Counted from the first letter of the stretch, positions 1 through 6,911 are shown. The stretch is DNA of 8,529 nucleotides from Methanotrichaceae archaeon (GCA_013329455.1 DUKF01000153.1:1-8529); one strand, 5' to 3'. Made by a program: numbers and translations. Notes: generated by a model from the sequence alone, not told the origin.

Positions 1-1574
1 GCCTCTGCCACGGCCCTCACGCCCTTGACCAGCTCGCCTATGTACTCATCCTCCTCGCCAGCGTTGATGTAGTAACTGGGGGTCTTGCCAAGGCCCAAAA
101 TCACGTGCTCGATCCTGAGGAGGCCAACGCCGTCTGCCATCGTTGCTGCAGCATGCTCTGCGGCATCTGGCATGCTGACGTTCACCTTGATCTCGGTCGC
201 GGTTATCGGCTTATGGGCAACGGTGGCCTGTACCGGTGCCGCCTCCTTCGCCTTCTTGACGCTGCCCTCGTAGACCTTCCCTTTGCCGCCATCGACGGTG
301 ACCAGCATCCCCTCGAAGAGGATCTTGGTACCCTTCTTGGTCCCAACGACCGCAGGACATCCAAGCTCTCTGCTGACTATCGCAGCGTGGCATGTCATAC
401 CGCCCTCGTCGGTGACGATGGCGCCACCCCTCTTCATTGCAGGGACCATGTCGGGGGTCGTCATCACAGTCACCATGATGTCGCCCTTGGTGATCTTGTC
501 GAGGTGTTCGGGACCTGTGACGAGCTTCACCTTTCCGGTGGCAACGCCCGGCGACGCTCCAAGGCCCGTGAGGATGATTTTGCCGCCCTCCTCAGACTCG
601 GTTGCCTTGGCACCGTGTCCAATGGTGGTGATCGGCCTGGACTGGAGGATGAACATCTCGCCGTTCTCAAAGGCCCACTCGATGTCCTGGGGGATGCCGT
701 AATGCTTCTCCAGAACTTCGGCCTGGTCGGAGAGCTTGAAGATCTCCTCGTCGGAGAGGACGAGCTTTTCCCTTTCGTCGTCGGGGACCTTTCTGGTGAC
801 GGTCTCGCCGGTCTTGGGGTCTCTAACGATCATGATCTCCTTTGCGGCTATGAACTTGGTGAGGATCTCCCTCTTCTCCCTATCGACGACATAGTTGTCC
901 GGAGAGACGCTCCCGCTGACGACCGCCTCGCCCAGTCCCCAGGCAGCTTCGATTATCACCTGGGGCTCTCCGGTGCTTGGATGAGAGCTAAACATGACTC
1001 CGGACTTCTCGGAGTTTATCATCTTCTGGACGGTGACGGATATGTTCACTTTCTCGTGCTCAAATCCCTGCTCCACCCTGTAGAAGATGGCCCTCGCCCC
1101 ATAGAGGGAGGCCCAACACTTCTGGACAGCCTCGAAGACCTGGTCCTCGCCCTTCATGTTCAGGAAGGTCTCTTGCTGGCCCGCGAAGCTCGCGTCAGGA
1201 AGGTCTTCGGCCGTTGCGCTCGACCTGACGGCCACGAAGACCACCTCACCCTCGCGCTTGCACATCTCCAGGTATCGGTCCCTGATATCCTTCTCGATGT
1301 CCTTTGGGACCTTGGCCTTGAGGACGAGATCTTTCGCCTTCTCCGCGGCCGCGTTCAACGCCGCTGTGTCGTTGACGTCCACCTTCAGCGCCTCGAAGAT
1401 ATCGTCTGCGATTCCGGATCGGTTGATGAAATCTCTATAAGCTTGTGCGGTGACAGCAAAGCCCCCGGGCACGGGGGCGCCCACGTTTATCATCTCGCCC
1501 AAGCTTGCACCCTTCCCGCCGACCACGGGAACGTCGTCCTTGCCGACTTCTTCCAGCCAAACAACTGCAGTCAT
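1..1574 (-). CDS. ppsA: Phosphoenolpyruvate synthase (pyruvate, water dikinase), 3' end missing
   Basis: This enzyme converts pyruvate, ATP and water to PEP, AMP and phosphate, the entry to gluconeogenesis from acetyl-CoA-derived pyruvate in the cytoplasm. I translated the minus strand from the ATG at 1574-1572 and found no stop before the window edge (524 full codons). Residues 1 to about 320 form the ATP-grasp (PPDK N-terminal) domain, with the VRSSATAEDLPDASFAGQQ region near 117-134, SGVMFSSHP near 191-199 and the closing FILQSRPIT at 308-316. The swivelling phosphohistidine domain follows, with GGMTCHAAIVSREL; the catalytic His is residue 396. The start of the TIM-barrel domain is seen near residue 465 onward (VGLLRIEHV). 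Family members are about 750-800 residues, so roughly the last third lies outside the window. A GGTGGAG ribosome-binding sequence sits 5 nt upstream of the ATG. The gene is divergent from moeA. It looks intact as far as it goes. Confidence 0.96.
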   Translation of the reverse strand, partial: MTAVVWLEEVGKDDVPVVGGKGASLGEMINVGAPVPGGFAVTAQAYRDFINRSGIADDIFEALKVDVNDTAALNAAAEKAKDLVLKAKVPKDIEKDIRDRYLEMCKREGEVVFVAVRSSATAEDLPDASFAGQQETFLNMKGEDQVFEAVQKCWASLYGARAIFYRVEQGFEHEKVNISVTVQKMINSEKSGVMFSSHPSTGEPQVIIEAAWGLGEAVVSGSVSPDNYVVDREKREILTKFIAAKEIMIVRDPKTGETVTRKVPDDEREKLVLSDEEIFKLSDQAEVLEKHYGIPQDIEWAFENGEMFILQSRPITTIGHGAKATESEEGGKIILTGLGASPGVATGKVKLVTGPEHLDKITKGDIMVTVMTTPDMVPAMKRGGAIVTDEGGMTCHAAIVSRELGCPAVVGTKKGTKILFEGMLVTVDGGKGKVYEGSVKKAKEAAPVQATVAHKPITATEIKVNVSMPDAAEHAAATMADGVGLLRIEHVILGLGKTPSYYINAGEEDEYIGELVKGVRAVAE

Positions 1575-1656
1575 TGGATCTCCACCTTCTCGAGGAACTA
1601 AACCACGTTCCGAAATGTTCTTATTGAGCTTGTTGCGGGGAGATGCAGGTGGTACC

Positions 1657-1665
1657 GTATATATC
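1657..1665. promoter_or_regulatory. Shared palindromic TATA element between ppsA and moeA
   Basis: The 175-bp region between the divergent ppsA and moeA starts contains one clear TATA-like stretch, GTATATATC. It is nearly symmetric, so it reads as a TATA box on both strands. It lies about midway: archaeal transcription starts roughly 25 nt downstream of the box would leave leaders of about 60 nt for each gene. No second TATA element of similar quality was seen for either gene. The assignment is inference from position and base composition only. A weak CCGTA/TACGG inverted repeat (1655-1659 and 1672-1676) overlaps it. Confidence 0.45.
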
Positions 1666-1749
1666 TGTTTTTACGGCGGCAAAAGAGAAAAACGATTACG
1701 ATACCTCTGACGGAAAGTTACACAAACAGGGCGTGAAAAAGCCTAGACC

Positions 1750-2928
1750 ATGTTCAAAGAGCTTGCCAGCGCCACCGAGTCCTTGAAAGCCCTTCTTGAG
1801 AGGTGCGGGCCCGTGAACAGGTCCGAGGCGGTCCATTTGGCCGGGGCCTTTGGCAGGGTGCTTTATGAGGATGTTAGCTCTCCTGTGAACCTTCCCGGCT
1901 TCAACAGGGCCGCGATGGACGGATACGCCGTCAGGGCAGCGGACACGAGAGGCGCTAGCCCCCTCGCCCCGGTCTACCTCCAGATCGACGAGGCCGCCGG
2001 AGAGGGAAGATGCGTTCCAGTGAGGACGGGAATGCCAGCGCCACGGGGGGCAGACGCGGTTTTGATGAAGGAGGACGCCCTCCCCAGAGGACGAGAGGTG
2101 GAGGCGACGGCCGAGGTCCACCCCTACAGGAACCTCGCCAGGGTCGGCGAGGACGTCGCCCTCGGTGAGACCGTTTTCAGAGAAGGCCACAAGCTCAGGC
2201 CCCCCGACATCGCCCTCCTCGCATCCCTCGGCCTCTCTGAAGCTCAAGTCTACGAGAGGCCAAAGGTTGCGATCATCCCGACGGGAAACGAGCTTGTCCC
2301 GCCCTTCTCGACCCAGCAACTGGAGCCCGGCCAGGCCCGCGAAACGAACGGGCTGATGGGAGAGCTGTACGCCAAGATCTGGGGCGGGTCACCCCGAAAA
2401 GTTCCCCTGGTCGAGGACGACCCCAATCTCATCAAAGAGGCGATCGCCCAAAACCTGGACGCTGACCTGATCCTGATCTCCGGGGGCACCTCTGTGGGGG
2501 ATGAGGACTACGCCCCTCCGATCCTCGATGAGATGGGAGAGCTGATGGTCCACGGCGTGAGGATCACCCCCGGAAAGCCCACGGCCCTCGGGATGATCGA
2601 AAAGACGCCAGTGATCTGCCTTCCGGGCTACCCGGTGGCCGCCCTCTCCGCCCTCTACATCTTCGCCCGGCCCCTGATCACCATGATGGCCCACCGAACC
2701 GCCCTTCCAAGAGTCATTCTGGCGAGGCTCGATGGAAAGATCGTCTCGCGGCCCGGATACCTCACCTTCGCGAGGGTCGGCCTGAAGGACGGCGTTGCAA
2801 CCCCCATCATGACCTCAGGAGCTGGAATTTTAAGCTCTGTGGCCAGGGCCGAAGGGTACGTCATGGTACCAGAAGAGGTCGAGGGAAGGGAGAACGGCGA
2901 GATGGTAGAGGTGAACCTGATCGAGTGA
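1750..2928 (+). CDS. moeA: Molybdopterin molybdenumtransferase MoeA
   Basis: MoeA inserts molybdate (or tungstate) into adenylylated molybdopterin, the last step in making the Mo/W-pterin cofactor. In methanogens a main client is formylmethanofuran dehydrogenase. The 392-residue protein is close to the single-domain length (E. coli MoeA is about 411) and lacks the C-terminal periplasmic-binding-like fusion found in some archaeal homologues. Visible signatures are PGFNRAAMDGYAV (49-61) in the N-terminal region, the MPxPxGADAV stretch (95-104), PTGNELV (177-183), ETNG (198-201), the MoCF-fold ISGGTSVGDEDY (243-254), and TPGKP followed by LPGYPVAA (273-298). The ATG at 1750 is the natural start, since homology begins within the first residues. 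No strong Shine-Dalgarno sequence precedes it; the upstream stretch is only A-rich (gaaaaag). No Mo-transport or other pterin gene is adjacent, so it appears to be a stand-alone unit. Confidence 0.96.
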   Translation: MFKELASATESLKALLERCGPVNRSEAVHLAGAFGRVLYEDVSSPVNLPGFNRAAMDGYAVRAADTRGASPLAPVYLQIDEAAGEGRCVPVRTGMPAPRGADAVLMKEDALPRGREVEATAEVHPYRNLARVGEDVALGETVFREGHKLRPPDIALLASLGLSEAQVYERPKVAIIPTGNELVPPFSTQQLEPGQARETNGLMGELYAKIWGGSPRKVPLVEDDPNLIKEAIAQNLDADLILISGGTSVGDEDYAPPILDEMGELMVHGVRITPGKPTALGMIEKTPVICLPGYPVAALSALYIFARPLITMMAHRTALPRVILARLDGKIVSRPGYLTFARVGLKDGVATPIMTSGAGILSSVARAEGYVMVPEEVEGRENGEMVEVNLIE

Positions 2929-2948
2929 TCGGGACTTGGAAGGTGCAG

Positions 2949-2982
2949 GGGACCGATCGGGTGCGAAGTGGGACTCGATCGG
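2949..2982 (+). repeat. Short imperfect direct repeats after moeA
   Basis: Just after the moeA stop there are two near-copies of GGGAC(T)CGATCGG, at 2949-2960 and 2970-2982. A third partial relative, GATCGGGAC, overlaps the stop codon at 2927-2935. The first full copy contains the 8-bp palindrome CCGATCGG (2953-2960). They lie in the 145-bp gap before cobT, upstream of its palindrome and TATA box. I cannot tell whether they are a 3'-end processing or termination signal, a binding site, or chance in GC-rich DNA. Confidence 0.3.
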
Positions 2983-3003
2983 CAACCTTGCTTGGCCAGC
3001 AAT

Positions 3004-3020
3004 CAAGTAAAATTTACTTG
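3004..3020. promoter_or_regulatory. Perfect 17-bp palindrome, candidate operator for cobT
   Basis: The sequence CAAGTAAA-A-TTTACTTG is an exact inverted repeat with 8-bp arms around a single central A. It ends 22 bp before the cobT TATA box. It is AT-rich and has no following T-run, so it does not look like a terminator for moeA. Size and symmetry fit a site for a dimeric regulator such as a winged-helix or metal-responsive repressor or activator. A site just upstream of the TATA/BRE region could act either way. Which protein binds, and whether the signal is cobalt, cobamide or something else, cannot be read from the sequence. Confidence 0.5.
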
Positions 3021-3042
3021 TCTTAACTCGTCTGGCATTGAG

Positions 3043-3052
3043 TTTTTATATC
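3043..3052 (+). promoter_or_regulatory. TATA box of cobT, placed for a leaderless transcript
   Basis: TTTTTATATC is the best TATA-like element in the moeA-cobT gap. Its centre lies about 26 nt upstream of the ATG at 3074, which is the usual archaeal distance from TATA box to transcription start. The mRNA would therefore begin at or within a few bases of the start codon. No ribosome-binding sequence precedes the ATG, which agrees with leaderless translation. Confidence 0.6.
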
Positions 3053-3073
3053 TCTCAGGACACCAGATTGATC

Positions 3074-4111
3074 ATGCAAGACTGGATCTACCCTCATTTT
3101 GATTACCAGCCGAAAAGGCCGCTCTTCCTCTGCGTCCTCTCCAACACCGACACCGGAAAGATCCCGGGGTTGAGCGCGGCCGGCGCCTCTCCGGATCTCA
3201 CCGACTACACTCCCAGCGCTGACGCCGAGCTCGTCGAGCTGAACAAGATCATAACGATACCCGAGATCCCGGAATCGCCGGAGGGCGCGACAACGCCAGC
3301 CGTGATGACGAAAGCTGCCCTCAACCTCTCAGGGATTCCGCCCCTCTTTGTGACCAGCGGCCTGAGAAGAAAGCCCGCGGTGCCTTACGTCGACATGAAC
3401 GGATCTGCCGGTAGCGATATAAGGTTCGAGACCGCGGTGCCCGACGCTGCAGAGATCATGGACCGTGCAGCCATATTGGGAAAGAAGCTCGCATGCTTCT
3501 CCGACTGCATATTCATAGGCGAGTCGATAGCAGGAGGGACAACGACCGCCATGGCCGTGATGCAGGCCCTGGGGTACCCGGGAAAGGTGAGCAGCAGCCT
3601 CCACAATAACCCGATGGGCATGAAACAGGAGATCGTCGATCAGGCCATGGACCGGTGCGGCGCCTCCTTCGGGAGCATGAAATCCGATCCCTTGAGGGCT
3701 CTGACGGAGCTTGGCGACCCCATGCTCCCTTGCACTCTGGGACTTATGAAGGGCCTCTCGGAGACGAAGGTGGTCCTGGCCGGAGGAACCCAGATGGCCG
3801 CCGTCCTCTGCGCCGCTGACGCCTTGGGCCTTGATGGCGACGTTTCCATCGCCACCACCAAGTACATCGTAGAGGACAGAAGCGCCAGCTTCAAAGAGAC
3901 TGTGGAGGCGGTCGGACGGAAATGGTACATGGCTGATCCGGGGCTTGAGAGGTCCACCATACCGGCGCTCAAGTGCTACGCCGAAGGAGCCGGCAAAGAG
4001 GGCGTGGGCGCTGGCGGCGCAATCCTGGCGGCCAGCCTTCGGGGAATCACCCAGCAGCAGATCGTAGAGGGGGCGGACGAGGTCCTGATGACCGTGGAGC
4101 TGCCGAAGTAA
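3074..4111 (+). CDS. cobT: Archaeal CobT, nicotinate mononucleotide-dependent phosphoribosyltransferase family
   Basis: Members of this archaeal family (UPF0284, annotated as CobT) are thought to activate the lower-ligand base of cobamides by transferring phosphoribose from nicotinate mononucleotide. Methanogens need cobamides for their corrinoid methyltransferases. The protein starts with a short lead and then RPLFLCVLSNTDTGKIPGLSAAG (15-37), which I recognise as the family's N-terminal region. Later stretches include FIGESIAGGTTTAMAV (147-162), HNNPMGMKQEIVDQA (177-191), AGGTQMAAVL (236-245) and the C-terminal GAGKEGVGAGGA (305-316). I chose the ATG at 3074, giving 345 residues. The frame is open up to a TTG at 3038, but that start would place the TATA box inside the gene and add 12 residues unlike the family. 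The gene stands alone, with no other cobamide genes in the window. Function rests on family assignment. Confidence 0.9.
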   Translation: MQDWIYPHFDYQPKRPLFLCVLSNTDTGKIPGLSAAGASPDLTDYTPSADAELVELNKIITIPEIPESPEGATTPAVMTKAALNLSGIPPLFVTSGLRRKPAVPYVDMNGSAGSDIRFETAVPDAAEIMDRAAILGKKLACFSDCIFIGESIAGGTTTAMAVMQALGYPGKVSSSLHNNPMGMKQEIVDQAMDRCGASFGSMKSDPLRALTELGDPMLPCTLGLMKGLSETKVVLAGGTQMAAVLCAADALGLDGDVSIATTKYIVEDRSASFKETVEAVGRKWYMADPGLERSTIPALKCYAEGAGKEGVGAGGAILAASLRGITQQQIVEGADEVLMTVELPK

Positions 4112-4163
4112 AGCCGGGCCGGGCGGAGGGAATTCGGAGATCTTGATCCACTCCTCCACAAAG

Positions 4164-4171
4164 TTATTTAT
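4164..4171 (+). promoter_or_regulatory. Probable TATA box of the AI-2E/methylthiotransferase unit
   Basis: TTATTTAT stands out in the 95-bp gap after cobT. A start about 25 nt downstream would fall near 4193, leaving a leader of about 14 nt before the TTG codon at 4207. A weak ctgggg sequence lies in that leader. The 8-bp palindrome CAGATCTG (4188-4195) overlaps the expected start site but may be chance. Confidence 0.45.
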
Positions 4172-4206
4172 CGATTGGCAGTCCAGTCAGATCTGGGGCA
4201 GATTAC

Positions 4207-5415
4207 TTGGAGAAAGATCTTCGATTCCAGCATCTTGAGAACGCCTGGATCATCCTGCCCATACTATTCATTTTGATCCTCATATCCTACTTTCTCTTCC
4301 CCCTCCTGGACGGGATCATCCTCGGGGTCGTCTTCGCATACGTGGGAAGGCCGATAAGAGACAAGTTCAGACGCCGCAGACGCCTCGGCTCAATAGTCGC
4401 GACGATCTCCATAATACTTCCAATCGCGCTCATCCTGGGACTTGGAGGGTTCGAGGTGGTCTCCCAGCTCAACTGGGCTGTAGAGAACCAGGGAGAGATA
4501 ATTCGGAGAGCCAGCATCTTCCTCAGAAACTTTGAGATCCCGCTCGAAAACTACGAGATCCTATCTGCGATCTACGATATACCTCCTGCGATCTACGAAG
4601 ACCTGGCGGGAAGCCTGAAGACGATTATTGAGATACTGGCAAGGGTTCTCTCTAGTCTTCCTGTCTTCTCCTACGGGATGTCCGTAATTCTCACGGGCCT
4701 GAACTTAGTCGCCTCGATATTCGTCTGCTACTTCGTTCTCCTGGACGGAAATAGGCTGACAGAAGGCGTCATCACCTTCCTCCCCACAGAGAACATATCG
4801 ATCTACAAGAAGTACAGCGCGAGAATCGATAATATCCTGAGCGGTATTTTCATCGGGGCTATCTACACCGCCATCGTCAGCAGTCTGATCTCCGCGATGG
4901 TTTTTTACGCCTTCGGTATACCCAGGCCCTTTGCCCTAGCCAGCATCGTCTTCATATCGGGCCTCGTCCCGATCCTCTCATCCTGGCTGGTGATAGTTCC
5001 GATAACAGTCTACAGGTACGTCGAGATGGGACTCTTTGACGCCCTCTTCTTCTTCGCCGTCTCAAGCGCCCTCATATACCTCCCATCGGACCTGATCATA
5101 AGGCCTTACATAGTCTCCACGAAATCTACGATCCATCCCTTGCTTGTGATCCTCTCCTTTGTGGGCGGGGTTTTGGTGGCAGGAATTGCTGGGTTCTTCC
5201 TGGCCCCCGCCCTTATGGGAATAGTGGTGGGGGTCTACCAGGTCCAAAAAGAGGAAAAGGAGTCGTCGGCCGCAGCCGTCCAGATGGCTGAAGAGCTCGT
5301 CGACTGGGCCGGTGGGGAAGAGGCACCGGACCAAAAAGGATCGGCCCGAAAGGCGACGACAGAGACGGAAACGGATGTCGAAGAAGAACCCGACCCGAAA
5401 CTTGCGGGATCGTAG
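4207..5415 (+). CDS. AI-2E family transporter-like membrane protein
   Basis: This is an integral membrane protein of the AI-2E/PerM-type family (PF01594). Members have been tied to autoinducer-2 export, Na+/H+ exchange or lipid handling in different organisms, so the substrate here is unknown. Hydrophobic segments are visible at roughly 12-31, 33-47, 61-80, 154-180, 210-235, 241-267, 276-292 and 309-346, matching the usual eight. The loop at about 85-150 is amphipathic, and a basic cluster (KFRRRRR, 53-59) follows the second segment. The family-typical region runs from PSDLIIRPYIVS (293-304) through HPLLVILSFVGG. Residues 347-402 form a hydrophilic tail rich in E, A, T and K. The start is a TTG, as no ATG or GTG in frame lies between the TATA box and the first membrane segment. 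The next gene begins 36 bp after the stop, suggesting one transcript. Confidence 0.88.
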   Translation: MEKDLRFQHLENAWIILPILFILILISYFLFPLLDGIILGVVFAYVGRPIRDKFRRRRRLGSIVATISIILPIALILGLGGFEVVSQLNWAVENQGEIIRRASIFLRNFEIPLENYEILSAIYDIPPAIYEDLAGSLKTIIEILARVLSSLPVFSYGMSVILTGLNLVASIFVCYFVLLDGNRLTEGVITFLPTENISIYKKYSARIDNILSGIFIGAIYTAIVSSLISAMVFYAFGIPRPFALASIVFISGLVPILSSWLVIVPITVYRYVEMGLFDALFFFAVSSALIYLPSDLIIRPYIVSTKSTIHPLLVILSFVGGVLVAGIAGFFLAPALMGIVVGVYQVQKEEKESSAAAVQMAEELVDWAGGEEAPDQKGSARKATTETETDVEEEPDPKLAGS

Positions 5416-5451
5416 ATCGCTGCCTTCCCAGCGGTCCGATGGCTGGCGAAT

Positions 5452-6687
5452 ATGAGATTTTACATAGAGACCTATGGCTGCGCTGCAAACCAGGGCAATT
5501 CTGAATCCTTCAGCGCCGCTCTGATCGAAAAAGGGCACCATCTTTCCTCTTTGGAGGAGGCAGACCTCGTGATCATCAACACCTGCGTCGTCACCGACAG
5601 GACCGAGAAGAACATGATCAAAAGACTCTGTCAGCTTCAGGGGGAAAGATTAGTGATCGCGGGCTGCCTTCCTGCGGCGATGCCCGAGACTGTCCAGGAT
5701 ATACGCTGCCAGAAGGTGATGGGCATCCTCGATCGGTCGGCAGGCCAGAAGATGGGCAAAGCTTTCCGGTCCGAGGAAACGAGACCTCGCCATCTCCCGC
5801 CCGCCCAAAACCTCTGCGCCGTCATCAACATCTCAGAGGGGTGCAAAGGACGGTGCAGCTACTGCATTGTAAGGCGGGCGAGAGGAGCACTTCGGAGCAA
5901 GACCGTCCAGGAGGTGACCGAAGAGATTCAACGCCGCCAGAAAGAAGGGGCGGTGGAGATCCAGCTCGCATCTCAGGACGCCGCAGCCTACGGTTTGGAT
6001 CTGGGGTCGAGCCTCCCGGAGCTTCTTGACGCCGTCGTCAGGATAGATGGCGACTTCAGGGTGAGGGTCGGGATGATGAACCCGGACCTGTTGAGCCCGA
6101 TCCTGGAGAATCTGATCCGATCGTACGAAGATCCCAAGATCTACAAGTTTCTCCACCTTCCCGTCCAGTCGGGCTCGGACAGGGTTCTGGATTCGATGAA
6201 GAGAGGTTACGAGGCACGAGATTTCCTGGATATGGCGGCCAGGTTCAGGGCGGCCTTTCCCGATCTCACCCTTTACACCGACGTCATCTCGGGCTTTCCA
6301 GGCGAGACCGATGAGGACTCCAGAGCCACCGAAGATCTGATCAGGGCAGCAGATCCCGACAAGGTCAACGTCACCAGATACTCCTCGCGCCCGGGAACCG
6401 TTGCGAGCAAGCTCAAAGATATGCCATCTCGATTCAAGAAGGACCGCTCAAGACGGATGACCAGGCTCTGGCAGGAGATTGCGGGAAGGAGAAACGGCCT
6501 GTACCTTGGGAAGACGCTCGTCGTGCAGGTGACGGAAAGAGGAAGGGAAGGGACGATGATGGCAAGGTCACCGAACTACAGGAAGACGGTGATTCACGAG
6601 CCTCTGCTTCTTGGAAGCGTCCATCGGTTGAGGATCGTGAAGACAAGCCCATTCTACCTGGTTGGAGAGTTGGCGAGTCGCAAATAG
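5452..6687 (+). CDS. tRNA (t6A37) C2-methylthiotransferase, archaeal MtaB/CDKAL1 type
   Basis: This radical-SAM enzyme adds a methylthio group to N6-threonylcarbamoyladenosine at tRNA position 37 (making ms2t6A), which supports decoding of ANN codons. The 411-residue protein has all three expected parts. The N-terminal UPF0004 domain carries cluster ligands C10 (TYGCAAN), C45 (NTCVVTD) and C72 (AGCLPA). The radical-SAM domain carries the CxxxCxxC ligands C131, C135 and C138, plus QSGSDRVLDSMKRGY (239-253), TDVISGFPGET (276-286) and NVTRYSSRPGT (306-316). A C-terminal TRAM RNA-binding domain spans about 350-408. The short N-terminal lead and overall arrangement match the archaeal/eukaryotic branch rather than bacterial MiaB, so ms2t6A is the expected product. 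The ATG at 5452 starts right at the first conserved strand; an ATG at 5439 is out of frame. It probably shares a transcript with the membrane protein upstream, with no evident functional link. Confidence 0.94.
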   Translation: MRFYIETYGCAANQGNSESFSAALIEKGHHLSSLEEADLVIINTCVVTDRTEKNMIKRLCQLQGERLVIAGCLPAAMPETVQDIRCQKVMGILDRSAGQKMGKAFRSEETRPRHLPPAQNLCAVINISEGCKGRCSYCIVRRARGALRSKTVQEVTEEIQRRQKEGAVEIQLASQDAAAYGLDLGSSLPELLDAVVRIDGDFRVRVGMMNPDLLSPILENLIRSYEDPKIYKFLHLPVQSGSDRVLDSMKRGYEARDFLDMAARFRAAFPDLTLYTDVISGFPGETDEDSRATEDLIRAADPDKVNVTRYSSRPGTVASKLKDMPSRFKKDRSRRMTRLWQEIAGRRNGLYLGKTLVVQVTERGREGTMMARSPNYRKTVIHEPLLLGSVHRLRIVKTSPFYLVGELASRK

Positions 6688-6738
6688 GAGATATTCGACC
6701 AAGTTCACCGACCCGCTGTTATCCATTTTCACGATCTA

Positions 6739-6764
6739 TTTTTTGCCGTGTTTGCGATATTTTT
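6739..6764 (+). terminator. Candidate T-rich transcription terminator
   Basis: Two T-tracts, six T at 6739-6744 and five at 6760-6764, lie 50-80 bp after the methylthiotransferase stop in a region clearly more AT-rich than the flanking genes. Archaeal termination is typically driven by such T-rich stretches without a strong hairpin. The placement, between the end of one unit and the promoter region of acs, fits a terminator. No other supporting structure was seen. Confidence 0.45.
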
Positions 6765-6794
6765 GAGTCGATAACGATTAACAGGCCACTAACC

Positions 6795-6822
6795 TTATTA
6801 ATCATGAAAATTATTAATCGTG
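6795..6822 (+). promoter_or_regulatory. Tandem 12-bp direct repeats in the acs promoter region
   Basis: TTATTAATCATG (6795-6806) and TTATTAATCGTG (6811-6822) are direct repeats with a single mismatch and a 16-bp period. Each contains the palindrome ATTAAT and resembles an archaeal TATA element. They may be two alternative TATA boxes, giving transcription starts near 6823 and 6839. Or one may be the TATA box and the pair a regulator site. Either way the acs transcript would carry a leader of about 130-150 nt. A related GATTAA lies just upstream at 6776-6781. The promoter call is inference. Confidence 0.5.
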
Positions 6823-6835
6823 GTAGTCCAGGTGG

Positions 6836-6911
6836 GCGTTCTCCATATCGTAAATAGAGAGAACGCTGGGCAGATTCTGGAGATATATCAACGGGTGAAA
6901 CACCGAATCTG
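6836..6911 (+). promoter_or_regulatory. Two potential hairpins in the acs leader
   Basis: Two inverted repeats lie between the putative promoter and the acs ribosome-binding site. The first pairs GCGTTCTC (6836-6843) with GAGAACGC (6859-6866), an exact 8-bp stem around a 15-nt loop. The second pairs CAGATTC (6871-6877) with GAATCTG (6905-6911). Directly inside its 3' arm sits a small hairpin GGTG-AAA-CACC (6894-6904), leaving 16 unpaired bases on the 5' side. The two structures are only 4 nt apart. They may form a structured 5' leader RNA, or the first may be a DNA operator overlapping the start site. No known riboswitch class was recognised. Thermodynamic stability was not computed. Confidence 0.45.

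Noticed and set aside
105..1601. A plus-strand open frame of 498 codons, longer than most genes in the window
   Set aside because: It lies antisense to ppsA. The minus strand encodes a continuous, motif-complete PEP synthase across the whole stretch. The plus-strand protein has no recognisable domain and an odd composition rich in Leu, Asp, Gly and His, typical of the shadow of a GC-rich gene.
1696..2319. A minus-strand open frame of 207 codons opposite moeA
   Set aside because: It is the antisense shadow of moeA, which shows all family motifs on the plus strand.
3329..4159. A minus-strand open frame of 276 codons opposite cobT
   Set aside because: It is the antisense shadow of a well-conserved cobT, with no recognisable domain and His/Gly/Arg-rich composition.
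6736..6830. The AT-rich drop before acs as a possible site of horizontal insertion
   Set aside because: The genes on both sides have similar composition and no repeats, integrase or tRNA flank the region. A promoter/terminator region explains it.
6804..6857. A 17-codon small open frame (ATG to TAG) upstream of acs, possible leader peptide
   Set aside because: Its ATG sits inside the first putative TATA-like repeat, so it may not be transcribed. It has no ribosome-binding site and no run of regulatory codons.
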